64,000 nucleotides of DNA from Dyella_B humi (lineage in GTDB: Bacteria; Pseudomonadota; Gammaproteobacteria; Xanthomonadales; Rhodanobacteraceae): the NCBI RefSeq assembly GCF_044904605.1, contig NZ_JADIKI010000023.1:248001-312000 (forward strand), read 5' to 3'. Shown one piece after another: positions 42,449 to 50,751 of this stretch. How positions within the stretch are numbered: position 1 is the stretch's first letter; each line of letters begins with the position of its first letter. Under the pieces are notes generated by a model, which worked only from the letters and a program-made list of their open reading frames with translations, did no database searches and was not told the origin of the DNA. The position numbers and the translations under genes were made by a program.

Positions 42449-42469
42449 TGCTCCTTCAAAGATTTAACC

Positions 42470-43342
42470 TCATGGAAGAAAAGGTCGGCGCGGACCTGGC
42501 CAGCTGTCGTTCTCCATGACGAGTGCGAGGTCCACCGGTGAGAAGCGACGCACCGACGATGCCGCCACGAACTGGGCCGCGAGCGCGAGCCTCACCACGG
42601 CTAACCGCGACAGACCCACTGCCGTGTATCGACTCTCAACATAATCGGGGAAACGCTGCACCAGATCAGCGATCAACGTGTCGTCGCGATGAGGTCGTGC
42701 ATCAGCCAGCTTGGATGCCAAGTCAGGCAGATCGTGCTTCTTTTTCGGTTCAAGGCCGGCGCAATGGAGCGCGGCTTTCAATGACAACTCGGCTGTCAGG
42801 CAGACCGGTTGAACAATGCTGTCCACGCCGGTGGCGGTCGGGAGGTTGTTGGCAACGTCGGCAAGATTGGATCCCGCCATGTGCCACCGATCTTCCGCGG
42901 CCTTGTTGGTCCTCCCCAAAGCGTTGAGGCCCGAGGCGAAATCGTAAAGGTCCGCGAGTGCCAGTGCCGTCTGTGCGGCGATCGCAGGGTCGTCACGACA
43001 CCAGGCCCACCAAACCTGAGCATCGCGGAACCCAAGGGCTTGCCATGTCTCGATCGGACTTGGGCTCCCGAACGCCACGCCCAAAACGAGCCGCCTGACG
43101 TCGTCCCCGGATGCCGCTAGGCCGACGCCGGCACCCGGCCAGGTGTTGGCGACATGAGGGAACAACGCGTGATAGGTCGCCGTGATCCGGTCTGCTTCGG
43201 GATTGCCGAACGGCGACATCGAATACTCAGGGCCCAAAATTTCCCGCGCGGCCCAATAGGGTCGTGCATGGGGTCGAACGCCCGCCTCAGCCAGTTTCAG
43301 ATCGAGGGCACGGAGGTCCGCTTCTGTCCACTTCACGATCAT
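42470..43342 (-). CDS. HEPN-domain-like protein
   Basis: A 290-residue protein. The C-terminal half contains LTAELSLKAALHCAGLEPKK followed by KHDLPDLASKL, the 'E-x-x-LK...K-x-HDL-x-x-L' signature of HEPN domains. HEPN proteins act as RNases or partners of nucleotidyltransferases in toxin-antitoxin and defence systems. The N-terminal 90 residues (TEADLRALDLKLAEAGVRPH) are unknown. It lies in a tight minus-strand cluster with the HNH_5-like, GNAT and CoiA-like genes. I see no nucleotidyltransferase partner. Confidence 0.6.
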   Translation of the reverse strand: MIVKWTEADLRALDLKLAEAGVRPHARPYWAAREILGPEYSMSPFGNPEADRITATYHALFPHVANTWPGAGVGLAASGDDVRRLVLGVAFGSPSPIETWQALGFRDAQVWWAWCRDDPAIAAQTALALADLYDFASGLNALGRTNKAAEDRWHMAGSNLADVANNLPTATGVDSIVQPVCLTAELSLKAALHCAGLEPKKKHDLPDLASKLADARPHRDDTLIADLVQRFPDYVESRYTAVGLSRLAVVRLALAAQFVAASSVRRFSPVDLALVMENDSWPGPRRPFLP

Positions 43343-43394
43343 TGGTGCAACGCCCCAAACACGACAGGCCAGAGGGTAGCGCGGATCGAACTAC

Positions 43395-43829
43395 CTACGC
43401 TGGATCCGTCAAGGCCGAGGTCTTCGGCGCGTCAAGATGGATGAAATACGTTTCCTCAGTCTTGTCGGCGCCATTGGTTCTTTGACTTATTGGCTCAGCG
43501 CCTAATGATTTGAGCAGAGACTGGCCAGCGTTACCTTGTATGGCCTTGGCCGTCAGTTGCCGAATGCCACGATCAACGCAAATTTCGAAGAATTGCCTAC
43601 ACGCTTCTTTCGCAATGCCCCTGCCTTGGAAAGGCGACAACACATGGACAGCTAACTCATTGTCGATGTCGAGAGATAGAACGCCAACAAGTTCATGGTC
43701 ATATTCAATCGCGATCAAGTCTGGAAATCGGGTTTTGGCCATGTCAACGGGTGGAAACCCAGGAGGCATCACCTTGGAATTAGCGAGGTCTTGGTCCGTG
43801 AGGGGACGTAGAGATACTTGATGAGGCAT
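43395..43829 (-). CDS. GNAT-family N-acetyltransferase
   Basis: A 144-residue acetyltransferase. HVLSPFQGRGIAKEACRQFF is the acetyl-CoA-binding motif A (Q/R-x-x-G-x-G/A). It is preceded by VGVLSLDIDNELAV (beta strands 3-4) and followed by LTAKAIQGNAGQSLLKSLGA (motif B). The substrate cannot be told. The ATG at 43829 has GGAG eight bases upstream; the frame extends further but without support. Some GNATs act as tRNA-acetylating toxins, but no RHH antitoxin is adjacent, so this reading is weak. Confidence 0.82.
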   Translation of the reverse strand: MPHQVSLRPLTDQDLANSKVMPPGFPPVDMAKTRFPDLIAIEYDHELVGVLSLDIDNELAVHVLSPFQGRGIAKEACRQFFEICVDRGIRQLTAKAIQGNAGQSLLKSLGAEPISQRTNGADKTEETYFIHLDAPKTSALTDPA

Positions 43830-43934
43830 TGTCATTCTCCGAGGATTGCATTTGTGGTGCCGAATGATCATCCAGGCATCGACACTGTTCCAGCAGAACT
43901 CTCTAAAACAATTTGCCGATGCGAAAATCGCCAC

Positions 43935-44591
43935 CTAGATCTTCAAGATCGCCTTTGCCTTCGTTCGATACCATGGGTCCGCCTCGTCCAACTTCATCAA
44001 AATGACATCGCAAATTCCCGTGCTGACATCCACTCGCCACACACGTTGCTTTACTCCCGCCGGGAGATGCCAAAACTCGGACTTACTTGCTTCGGGTTCA
44101 AGGACAAAAAAGACAGAGTGCGGTCGATTTGATCCGCGCTTGCCTAGAAACAGCTCCGCACAACACAGTAATACATAAGGTAGGTATCCAGTATTGAAAT
44201 CCTTGAATGCCCAAATGTTGTGTTGCGACGCTTTCTCCAAGAGCGATAAAAATTCAGTCCACATGAGTTCCGGACAAACATCTTTCGCCCGGTAATAAAT
44301 GCTCTCGATGTTTTCCAATGCGTATTGCTTGACTCGGGCCGCCTCGGCAGCCGACACACGCTCGGTCTTGGTGAATCGCTCGAACGCTTTACCGGCTTCG
44401 GCGGTCAAGGGGCACCCACTGTTCTTCTCATGAGAAAAATGAGTGTTGACAGTGGGAGAGTTCGGAGCTTTGACCAAAAGCACTTGTTCGCAAACAGGAC
44501 AGCCGGCCGTTTGTTGTCGTTTGGTGATCAACCAGTCCTTGATGTGGATCAGCCTTTTGGCCTGATCTCCATGCACAATCGCCTCATACAT
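43935..44591 (-). CDS. CoiA-like zinc-binding domain protein
   Basis: A 218-residue protein. The N-terminus contains TAGCPVCEQVLLVKAPNSP, then NTHFSHEKNSGCPLTAEAG. This Cys-pair, HF-x-H, Cys arrangement is the zinc module at the start of competence protein CoiA and its relatives in defence and mobile islands, which often carry a nuclease. The rest of the protein (LLCCAELFLGKRGSNRPHSV, then VDVSTGICDVILMKLDEAD) shows no PD-(D/E)XK motif that I can identify. GGAGG precedes the ATG. Probably part of the same cluster as the HNH_5- and HEPN-like genes. Confidence 0.55.
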   Translation of the reverse strand: MYEAIVHGDQAKRLIHIKDWLITKRQQTAGCPVCEQVLLVKAPNSPTVNTHFSHEKNSGCPLTAEAGKAFERFTKTERVSAAEAARVKQYALENIESIYYRAKDVCPELMWTEFLSLLEKASQHNIWAFKDFNTGYLPYVLLCCAELFLGKRGSNRPHSVFFVLEPEASKSEFWHLPAGVKQRVWRVDVSTGICDVILMKLDEADPWYRTKAKAILKI

Positions 44592-44679
44592 GTGGCACTT
44601 GCCTCCGTTTCTGTTCGACGAGATCGAGCCTACGGGGGCTGATGGTCGGATGGCAAGACCGCTTGGAACAGCAAGCGCC

Positions 44680-44925
44680 TCAGATCTGGGTAGCGTCCGG
44701 CAGCAGGTTCGTCTCTTCCCCTGCCTCCCAAACCGGCAACATCACATGCTGGACCCAGAAGACCAGACCTCTATCGTCAAAGATGTCCGGGGAACCGTCG
44801 TTCTCGAAAAAGAAGGGACTCTTTGGATTGAAGACAAACCAGTGTCGAGATCCATCGGGGCGCGCGTGCTCTTCCACGACGAAACCGTGTTTGGAAAGGT
44901 GGTCAAGGGAAGCAGCGATGTCCAT
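44680..44925 (-). CDS. Possible small hypothetical protein
   Basis: An 81-residue frame with protein-like composition (HGFVVEEHARPDGSRHWFVF and PFFFENDGSPDIFDDRGLVF). No ribosome site and no recognised family. A longer frame on the plus strand covers the same bases (44590-45003), so assignment is uncertain. Confidence 0.35.
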   Translation of the reverse strand: MDIAASLDHLSKHGFVVEEHARPDGSRHWFVFNPKSPFFFENDGSPDIFDDRGLVFWVQHVMLPVWEAGEETNLLPDATQI

Positions 44926-45087
44926 CCCACGCTTTTAGCCGACACCGGTGTTCTGTCAAGCGGGTTACGTCAGCCGTTGCTCTGGTCCAGCCCACCTCCT
45001 TGACGGGCTGCTCCCTCCCCTGCTGTGATGGCTGCGCTGGCGGCTAACCGCCGGTTTCGTGGTGGGACACGACACAAGGGGAACAAG

Positions 45088-46008
45088 ATGATGGATCATC
45101 GGATCGCGGCGCGCCTGGTCTGCGCGCTTGGCATGGGAATGGTTGGCCTGGCCTACGGCCAGCAGCAAGGCACGGTCACTTACGTTTACACGGATCCCCA
45201 GGGCACACCCTTGGCGGAATCGGATGCCCAAGGCAACATCACCAAGACGTTTGATTACACACCCTATGGCAGTGTTGCGACAGACACGGCGCCCAATGGG
45301 CCGGGCTATACCGGTCACGTCAATGACCCGGAGACGAACCTCGTCTACATGCAGGCTCGCTACTACGACCCTGTAACCGGTCATTTTCTAAGTGTTGATC
45401 CCGATAACCCGAAGGCGGGTAATGCCTTCAACTTCAACCGGTATGACTACGCCAACAACAACCCCATCCGATATACCGATCCGACGGGCAAGGTGGTGCA
45501 TTTATCCGATCACCCCGAGACGATCGTCGCTCTCATCAATTCACGAGCCGTTGGCACGTTTGGCGTGGACAAGAGCGGAAATCTGATGGTCGTGAGCTCC
45601 AAGGGCGACACATCTAAATTTTCAAGCACGTATAGCAACGACCTGAAAGGGGCGATCAACGCCAAAGAGACCATTTCCGTGTCCATCAGCCCTACTTTTG
45701 AAAGCTCGGCAACCGGAAAAATGGAAAGCGTTGATACGGTGATGGGAGGCGGCGTCACCACTGGCGCTACGAAGGGTGGCAATCAAGCCGTGGTGATCTC
45801 AGGAAACTCGAACACCAATATCAAAGATGTCAACGGCGCCCCGCTTCGTGATGCGCCCGCAGATATTCTTGCTCATGAACTTGGCGGTCATGCCATCCCC
45901 CATGTGACCGGGGCGCAGTCGGGCAATGCGGTGACGGATGAAAACAAGATTCGAAGTGAGGTGCCCGGAAGTGGTCAACGCGCACCCGAACCCGATCATG
46001 TGGAATGA
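45088..46008 (+). CDS. Minimal Rhs-core protein with zincin-like C-terminus
   Basis: A 306-residue exported protein. A signal peptide (ARLVCALGMGMVGLAYG) leads to a single Rhs core: YTDPQGTPLAESDAQGNITK, then VYMQARYYDPVTGHFLSVDP and YANNNPIRYTDPTGKV. The C-terminal 155 residues contain LAHELGGHAIPH, an HExxH zinc site (H263, E264, H267). It is like an Rhs tip without the YD-repeat shell and parallels the Rhs protein at 15861, which also ends in an HExxH domain of different sequence. AAGGGG precedes two ATGs. The next gene (46012) begins three bases after the stop. Confidence 0.82.
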   Translation: MMDHRIAARLVCALGMGMVGLAYGQQQGTVTYVYTDPQGTPLAESDAQGNITKTFDYTPYGSVATDTAPNGPGYTGHVNDPETNLVYMQARYYDPVTGHFLSVDPDNPKAGNAFNFNRYDYANNNPIRYTDPTGKVVHLSDHPETIVALINSRAVGTFGVDKSGNLMVVSSKGDTSKFSSTYSNDLKGAINAKETISVSISPTFESSATGKMESVDTVMGGGVTTGATKGGNQAVVISGNSNTNIKDVNGAPLRDAPADILAHELGGHAIPHVTGAQSGNAVTDENKIRSEVPGSGQRAPEPDHVE

Positions 46009-46011
46009 GCC

Positions 46012-46398
46012 ATGAAAAATCGGATCTCACACATAAAAGCCGCGGCAGCGATGATCGTTGCACTCGGTTTGTGTTCCCCGGCGGCCTGGGCAAATCAATA
46101 CAGGGAAGCCACGCTCGGGCAAAAGGTTGCCAGCTCGGATGTGGTGCTCATCGGTCAAGTCACCTCCACTTCCCCGTCTGATTGCTTGGCTTCATTCAAT
46201 TGCGCAACCATCAAGATCGTCAAACAGCTCAAAGGTGGCGAGACGTCAAAGGTTGTCGTTCTATTTGATGGCCCGATCGCCGAAGAAAACCCACTGTGTT
46301 GTAAGACAGGGGTGACTTACCTGTTCTTCTTGAAGCGTGCAAAGGCCGGCTATTACGTGTCGGCCAATGGCCCTTACGGCATCTATCAGACGAACTGA
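46012..46398 (+). CDS. Small secreted protein, possible immunity partner of the Rhs/zincin
   Basis: A 128-residue protein with a signal peptide (IKAAAAMIVALGLCSPAAWA) and a beta-rich mature domain: ATLGQKVASSDVVLIGQVTS, four Cys residues, then YLFFLKRAKAGYYVS. The pattern 'AD-x-VxxGxV ... LKG ... YLxFL' recalls bacterial proteins with the TIMP/netrin-like fold, which in animals inhibit metalloproteases. Its position three bases after a gene for a secreted zincin makes an inhibitor/immunity role attractive, but this is inference. Confidence 0.55.
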   Translation: MKNRISHIKAAAAMIVALGLCSPAAWANQYREATLGQKVASSDVVLIGQVTSTSPSDCLASFNCATIKIVKQLKGGETSKVVVLFDGPIAEENPLCCKTGVTYLFFLKRAKAGYYVSANGPYGIYQTN

Positions 46399-46420
46399 CT
46401 AGGGCCAGTCGGAGATACTC

Positions 46421-46603
46421 ATGACGACGAATGAGAAAGCGTCTGGCAAGACGCCAGGAATCACTTGCCCGGTTTGCCAGTTCTTCGTGAGGCTGGCGGT
46501 GGAAGACATCCTGCGCAAGAAGGAAATCAGATGCCCGAGGTGCGGCAAGGTGTTTCTGATGGACAGCGCACAACCGGTGGATCAGCCGAAGGATCTGCGT
46601 TGA
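46421..46603 (+). CDS. Small zinc-ribbon protein
   Basis: A 60-residue protein with two Cys pairs, ITCPVCQFF and IRCPRCGKVF, 22 residues apart: a zinc ribbon. It lies in the Rhs/zincin operon between the secreted partner and a metallopeptidase gene. DNA, RNA or protein binding are all possible. Confidence 0.6.
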   Translation: MTTNEKASGKTPGITCPVCQFFVRLAVEDILRKKEIRCPRCGKVFLMDSAQPVDQPKDLR

Positions 46604-46635
46604 TGGGCTCAGCGGATTTTCACTGATCTGATTTC

Positions 46636-47571
46636 GTGCAGCTCCGACGATCATTGACGTTTCATGGCCCCGGTCGCGGGAAAACATGGAACAGTCAACT
46701 CTTGGCGGCGATCAAAGCCATTGTTGTCGAGCGAAGGCGCGATCTCAATCTCCGCAAGCTGCACAGCATCACTGTGGGCTTCGGTCTCGATGCCATGCTC
46801 CGTGCCCACTACGCCTCATTGCAAGTATCCTCAGCCTTACAGCGTTCTCGAAGTAACAGGAACCGCGTCGGGGCTGCCGGCTGCGTCGCAGGAGTGATGC
46901 GCGACGGCCGGTATCTGAGCCAGGTTTTTCTCGATGCCACTCATCTCGTTGACCTGGTGGACGACCCACAAAAAGAAAGCTACGCGGCCAACATCGTGGC
47001 GCATGAACTGGCCCACGTCGCGCTCAACCATTGGCAAACCCAACCAACCTGGGACTATGTCTCTCCAACGCTCCGCCGGGATTGGCGGTATGAAGCCCTG
47101 AGCTATTGCACGTTGCACTTCTGGGACGAATACGCCGCATGCAGGCTCAGCGCACGGTTCGGTGATCCCAAGCTGGTTGCCCGCAACTTTATTGAGTGCC
47201 TCTTTCATCATACGGTGCAGCTCCCAAGGTTGAGGCTCCACAACCGAAAGCATTGGCAAACGCGCCGTGCCGCAAAGACCTTCCTGAAAGCGGTCAGCTC
47301 CGCAGCAGAGCCGCTTCGCAGCGCCTCTTACATCATGGGACACATCGACGGACTGGCTGTGCCAGTCAACGTGTTGGACTTGTGCCCGACCGTGCGGACC
47401 ACGCCGTTGGCCACCTGCTGGCCTGGTCTGCACCAGGAACTGCAACGGCTGTGGCAGCAATTTGATCCTGATTTCGACTTCGCCCTACTCGATGGCCTGG
47501 CAAAGGTGTTGATGGACGCCACCCGAATCTGCGGTGGTGAGCGGATGCTTGCCGGCATGCCACTGACTTAA
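46636..47571 (+). CDS. Putative zinc metallopeptidase (HExxH, DEYAA)
   Basis: A protein of about 311 residues. IVAHELAHVALNHW holds the zinc motif (H123, E124, H127), and HFWDEYAACRLSARFGD near residue 160-175 provides a third acidic ligand in the ImmA/IrrE-like 'E-x-x-A' context. There is no signal peptide, so it should be cytoplasmic. ImmA/IrrE peptidases usually cleave repressors in mobile elements or stress circuits. The GTG at 46636 is the only in-frame start near the gene's head and has a weak ribosome site, so the N-terminus is uncertain. A hairpin follows the next gene, not this one. Confidence 0.65.
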   Translation: MQLRRSLTFHGPGRGKTWNSQLLAAIKAIVVERRRDLNLRKLHSITVGFGLDAMLRAHYASLQVSSALQRSRSNRNRVGAAGCVAGVMRDGRYLSQVFLDATHLVDLVDDPQKESYAANIVAHELAHVALNHWQTQPTWDYVSPTLRRDWRYEALSYCTLHFWDEYAACRLSARFGDPKLVARNFIECLFHHTVQLPRLRLHNRKHWQTRRAAKTFLKAVSSAAEPLRSASYIMGHIDGLAVPVNVLDLCPTVRTTPLATCWPGLHQELQRLWQQFDPDFDFALLDGLAKVLMDATRICGGERMLAGMPLT

Positions 47572-47644
47572 ACCGCGCCCTTGTAGAGTTGAGGGGCTTG
47601 CTCGCTCAAACCGACCGGCGGACTCACCTATCGCGTAGAAAGAA

Positions 47645-47666
47645 AAGCCGCCCTTTCGGGCGGCTG
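47645..47666 (-). terminator. Rho-independent terminator of the 47723-48871 operon
   Basis: GCCGCCC-TTTC-GGGCGGC (47647-47664) forms a 7-bp stem. Read on the minus strand it is followed by TTTTCTTTCT, placing it 57 bases after the membrane-protein stop. Confidence 0.8.
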
Positions 47667-47722
47667 GGGCGTCATGAAGCAAGAGGCCGCCCCCGCCTCT
47701 GAGGGCCGAGCGCCTTAGGGAT

Positions 47723-48448
47723 TCATGTGATGGCAAAGCCTCGAACATGCCGGCTGATTTCATCCAGCACCGCATACGCCAGTTCCTGAGTCAGGCCACC
47801 CGCGAGATACGACATCGCGCCATCGTGTTCGACCACGACCGCATGGCTGATCGGCACCATGCGCGCGTGGGTCATCGCGGCCCCTGCCTGGCCGGCACGC
47901 TGGATGGTGTTGCCACCGTAGAAAAACACCTGGCCGTCTTCCGTGTTGCGGATGCCGAACCGGTAGATCCGCTGCCGCGCGATCACTTGGCCATCCGGAA
48001 GACGGACAGCATCGGGCTTCACCGCAAACGGTCCCAGCGTCGCACGGCGTTTGTTCCGATTGCCCCGGTTCATCAGGGCGAACATCAACACCGTTCCCAC
48101 GACCCAGACACCAACAGCAGCAACGATGATGCCGAAGGAAGCAAGAGCGATGACGGCGGGAACGGGGAACAGGACACACAGCACCGGACCACGTTTGGGA
48201 AGCGGTGACGGGCGTGCCGCAATGACCGTCCAGTCCGCCTCCGTTGTGACCGAAAGCGGCGGCCCGCGGTGACGGGAAGCGCTTTTGAAGCCTGGCACGA
48301 GACGGGGAAGCGTCAACCACACGCCAAGCATGCAGAGGGGCACAAGGAGACTTGGCGAGATCAGTCGAACGTGCAACACGAAGAAGAGACACCAGCCAAG
48401 AACGAAGCCACCGACAACGGCGATGACCCCACGAAGAAGCTGAAACAT
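47723..48448 (-). CDS. Multi-pass membrane protein, unknown function
   Basis: A 241-residue protein with hydrophobic segments at about residues 5-25, 30-45, 90-108 and 110-128, then a hydrophilic C-terminal domain with PDGQVIARQRIYRFGIRN and VVVEHDGAMSYLAGGL. This looks like a small membrane-anchored domain of the pleckstrin/PH-like sort, but I do not recognise a family. An excellent GGGGAGG precedes the ATG. It lies 12 bases after the BamE-like lipoprotein gene, hence same operon. Confidence 0.65.
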   Translation of the reverse strand: MFQLLRGVIAVVGGFVLGWCLFFVLHVRLISPSLLVPLCMLGVWLTLPRLVPGFKSASRHRGPPLSVTTEADWTVIAARPSPLPKRGPVLCVLFPVPAVIALASFGIIVAAVGVWVVGTVLMFALMNRGNRNKRRATLGPFAVKPDAVRLPDGQVIARQRIYRFGIRNTEDGQVFFYGGNTIQRAGQAGAAMTHARMVPISHAVVVEHDGAMSYLAGGLTQELAYAVLDEISRHVRGFAIT

Positions 48449-48460
48449 GATGACCTCCCC

Positions 48461-48871
48461 TCACATGTTCGATTGATTGTTTTCAGCCCGCACGTATTTG
48501 CCGTGCGCATCGAAGAAGAGGAACGTGTCCTTGCCCTTCGTCGAAACACTGTGGTCAATCAGACTTACTCCGGGGATGTAGCTGCCGACGGACGATTGGC
48601 TTGAAATGTATTGGTAGTGCAACCGAGTGCCACCGTCACTCTCTGTCTCCTGCTCCTGGGGCTGACCGAGCGCCGCCACCACTTGGCTCATCGTCGTTTG
48701 TCCCGGCACGAACTGGCCGACTTTGGTCTGGTCGTAGTCGCGGCCCACTGTCGTCGCACAGCCGGCCAGCACCACCGGGATCACCAACACCATCAACTTC
48801 AAGCTGATTCGCCAGCGCGGACGCAACGTCCTTGGCAGCGGATGTGGTTGGGTTGCAATCATGTTTTCCAT
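48461..48871 (-). CDS. BamE/OmlA-like lipoprotein
   Basis: A 136-residue lipoprotein. The signal segment LKLMVLVIPVVLAGC places the lipid-modified Cys at about residue 39. The mature domain has VGQFVPGQTTMSQVVAALGQ followed by a Tyr-rich strand (LHYQYISSQ) and FFDAHGKYV, the SmpA/OmlA (BamE) arrangement. In the chromosome BamE aids outer-membrane protein insertion; this island copy is likely a divergent relative. The ATG at 48871 has AGGGG upstream. A second BamE-like protein lies at 14135-14473. Confidence 0.75.
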   Translation of the reverse strand: MENMIATQPHPLPRTLRPRWRISLKLMVLVIPVVLAGCATTVGRDYDQTKVGQFVPGQTTMSQVVAALGQPQEQETESDGGTRLHYQYISSQSSVGSYIPGVSLIDHSVSTKGKDTFLFFDAHGKYVRAENNQSNM

Positions 48872-48982
48872 AGATGCCCCTGAAACAAAGAAGACAGGTG
48901 TGCGCGGGATCATCCGGAGCACACCTGCATCAGCTCCGGCCAGATCGACCCTAAGCCCTTGATGCGTAACGCTGAATAAATG

Positions 48983-49003
48983 AATACACAAAGTTCTTGT
49001 ATT
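48983..49003. promoter_or_regulatory. 21-bp imperfect palindrome, operator copy A
   Basis: Left arm AATACACAAA, centre G, right arm TTCTTGTATT. Matches copy B (50332-50352) at 17 of 21 positions, and the two outermost differences are compensatory (A..T against G..C), so the dyad is kept. It lies 120 bases before the LuxR-type gene and 112 bases from the start of the divergent BamE-like gene. Confidence 0.65.
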
Positions 49004-49122
49004 ATTTCTCAGCACGCCAGACCGCAAGCGTGAGGTTCGGCGCAGACTACGAAGGACAGAACAGGCCTACATCATCAATGTTGATGATGTCTTGGACGGC
49101 CAAGCATTGTAGGGTCGAGGGA

Positions 49123-50301
49123 ATGAGGGGGAAGACGTTGATCTTGGAAACTTTGGTAGCGGATCTCTATGAGTCCGCCCTTCTTCCTGAGCAAATCCCA
49201 GACGTTTTAGCGCGCATCAACCGGGCATTGGATTGCGATGGCCTGCACCTGATCGGTAAGGACGAGGAGACGAGTTCGGTGTTCGCCAGTGTGGTGATCG
49301 GTGAGCGCATTGCGGCGGCGGAGCGGGATTATCTGGCGCATTACCATCGCATCGACCCGCGACTTCAAATCGGGTTGAACACGCCAACGGGTATGGTCGT
49401 CGCCTGCCACGATGTGCTTGATGATCATTTCGTCAGCGGCTCGGAGTTCTACCAGGACTTCTTGATCCCGGCGGGTCCCCGCTATGTGATCGGCGGCAAT
49501 ATTTACAGAACGGGTGGCAAAAACATCCACGTGGCGCTCAACCATCTCATCGGTCGCCCTGAATTCTCAGAAGAGAAACGGAAAGAGGTGGGCGCCTATA
49601 TGTTTCACCTTTCTCGCTGGGCCAAGCATTTGTTCTTGGCCGACGAGTTACGCGGGGCGGCCAGCTCCGGGTTCTTTGCCCTCGAAACGCTAGGCCAAGG
49701 CATCCTGATCCTCGACGAGCGATCGGCGGTGCTGTTCGCCAACCAAGCCTCACAGCGACTCCTGGGGAATGTCCTGACCACCCGTGGTTTCCGAACCTCC
49801 TGGGCCCCGGGCGCTCAGCTCAAAGCACAGTTCAAAGCGACGATCCGGGATCGCCAGGCCCGGACCCGGACTCTGGTGCACCCCATTGGTGGCCGACCCA
49901 CCCCACTGGTCTTGTCCCTCCTCCCGCTTCCCCGGGACCGGGGAATGGGTGTTCGGATGCCCAGCGGGATGGAGGTGGTGTCCCGGGTGCTGGACCCCGC
50001 CCTGCCCGGCGGCATCGGGGTGATCCCCTCCGCATCGCTGGTCGTGCTGATTCGGGAGCAGGTGGCGGTCTCGCCGCCCGGACCTGGGCGCTACCAGCGA
50101 GCCTTTGGACTGACCCCCGCCGAAGCACGCCTGGCGGTCGCGTTGGCCCATGGCGCCAGTCCCCAGGGTTATGCCGACACGGCGGGGCTCAGCATCGCCA
50201 CGGTTCGCACCCAGATCCGAGCGCTTCTGGCCAAAACAGGGGCTGCCAGTCTCAGGGCGCTGGTCGTCCTGCTGGCCAGCCTGCCGAGAACATCACCATG
50301 A
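49123..50301 (+). CDS. LuxR-family transcriptional regulator
   Basis: A 392-residue regulator. The C-terminal 65 residues are a LuxR/FixJ-type helix-turn-helix: GLTPAEARLAVALAHGASPQ, then YADTAGLSIATVRTQIRALL and AKTG. The N-terminal part is a sensory region with PAS-like character (LGQGILILDERSAVLFANQA, the classic 'GxxILDxxxxVxxANxA' PAS motif at about residues 198-218) preceded by a domain resembling other LuxR sensors (DCDGLHLIGKDEE, HYHRIDPRLQ). AGGGTCGAGGG precedes the ATG at 49123. The copies of a shared palindrome before and after the gene suggest self-regulation together with the XRE protein. Confidence 0.88.
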   Translation: MRGKTLILETLVADLYESALLPEQIPDVLARINRALDCDGLHLIGKDEETSSVFASVVIGERIAAAERDYLAHYHRIDPRLQIGLNTPTGMVVACHDVLDDHFVSGSEFYQDFLIPAGPRYVIGGNIYRTGGKNIHVALNHLIGRPEFSEEKRKEVGAYMFHLSRWAKHLFLADELRGAASSGFFALETLGQGILILDERSAVLFANQASQRLLGNVLTTRGFRTSWAPGAQLKAQFKATIRDRQARTRTLVHPIGGRPTPLVLSLLPLPRDRGMGVRMPSGMEVVSRVLDPALPGGIGVIPSASLVVLIREQVAVSPPGPGRYQRAFGLTPAEARLAVALAHGASPQGYADTAGLSIATVRTQIRALLAKTGAASLRALVVLLASLPRTSP

Positions 50302-50331
50302 GGAACAAGTGGCCCGCCAACCCTTTGGATG

Positions 50332-50352
50332 GATACATAAACTTCTTGTATC
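50332..50352. promoter_or_regulatory. 21-bp imperfect palindrome, operator copy B
   Basis: Left arm GATACATAAA, centre C, right arm TTCTTGTATC. Lies 30 bases after the LuxR-type stop and 54 bases before the XRE gene. TGCGTAAC immediately follows it, and the same 8-mer precedes copy A by 12 bases. Confidence 0.65.
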
Positions 50353-50406
50353 TGCGTAACAGATGTTCGCGTATATGGTTATTGCCCTGTTCGATTGGAG
50401 CGGGCA

Positions 50407-50751
50407 ATGGCCACTGCGCGGAAGAAAGCCCAACTTCGCGGGATCAAGTCGATTTACCGGCGTGAAAACTCCCATTTTATCGAAGCCCTGCGCGCTGCCC
50501 GCGAGAAGGCCGGACTGACGCAGGTTGAGCTTGGGGAACGCCTGGGCCGACCCCAGGCGTTCATTACCGGGGCAGAGCGCGCGACGGTCCGGCTTGATGG
50601 ACTCCAAATCCGCGATTGGTTGGAAGCCTGCGGATCCGATTTGGTCACCTGGGCCAAGGACGTGGAGGCGCGGTTGGCCAAGGAAGCCGGTGTAAAGCGG
50701 CCGGCTGCCAGACCAACAAGAAAGAAAGAAACAGGCCGGAACAAAAAATAA
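50407..50751 (+). CDS. XRE-family helix-turn-helix protein
   Basis: A 114-residue protein. FIEALRAAREKAGLTQVELG and RLGRPQAFITGAERA form an XRE/Cro-CI HTH domain (residues about 24-66), and the C-terminus is basic (KRPAARPTRKKETGRNKK). GGAGCGGGCA precedes the ATG. It lies downstream of the LuxR-type gene with operator copy B in between. It probably regulates island genes; no metallopeptidase or toxin partner is directly next to it. Confidence 0.85.
   Translation: MATARKKAQLRGIKSIYRRENSHFIEALRAAREKAGLTQVELGERLGRPQAFITGAERATVRLDGLQIRDWLEACGSDLVTWAKDVEARLAKEAGVKRPAARPTRKKETGRNKK

Noticed and set aside
43395..43829. GNAT as a TacT-like tRNA-acetylating toxin
   Set aside because: No ribbon-helix-helix antitoxin is encoded next to it and the motif A is generic.
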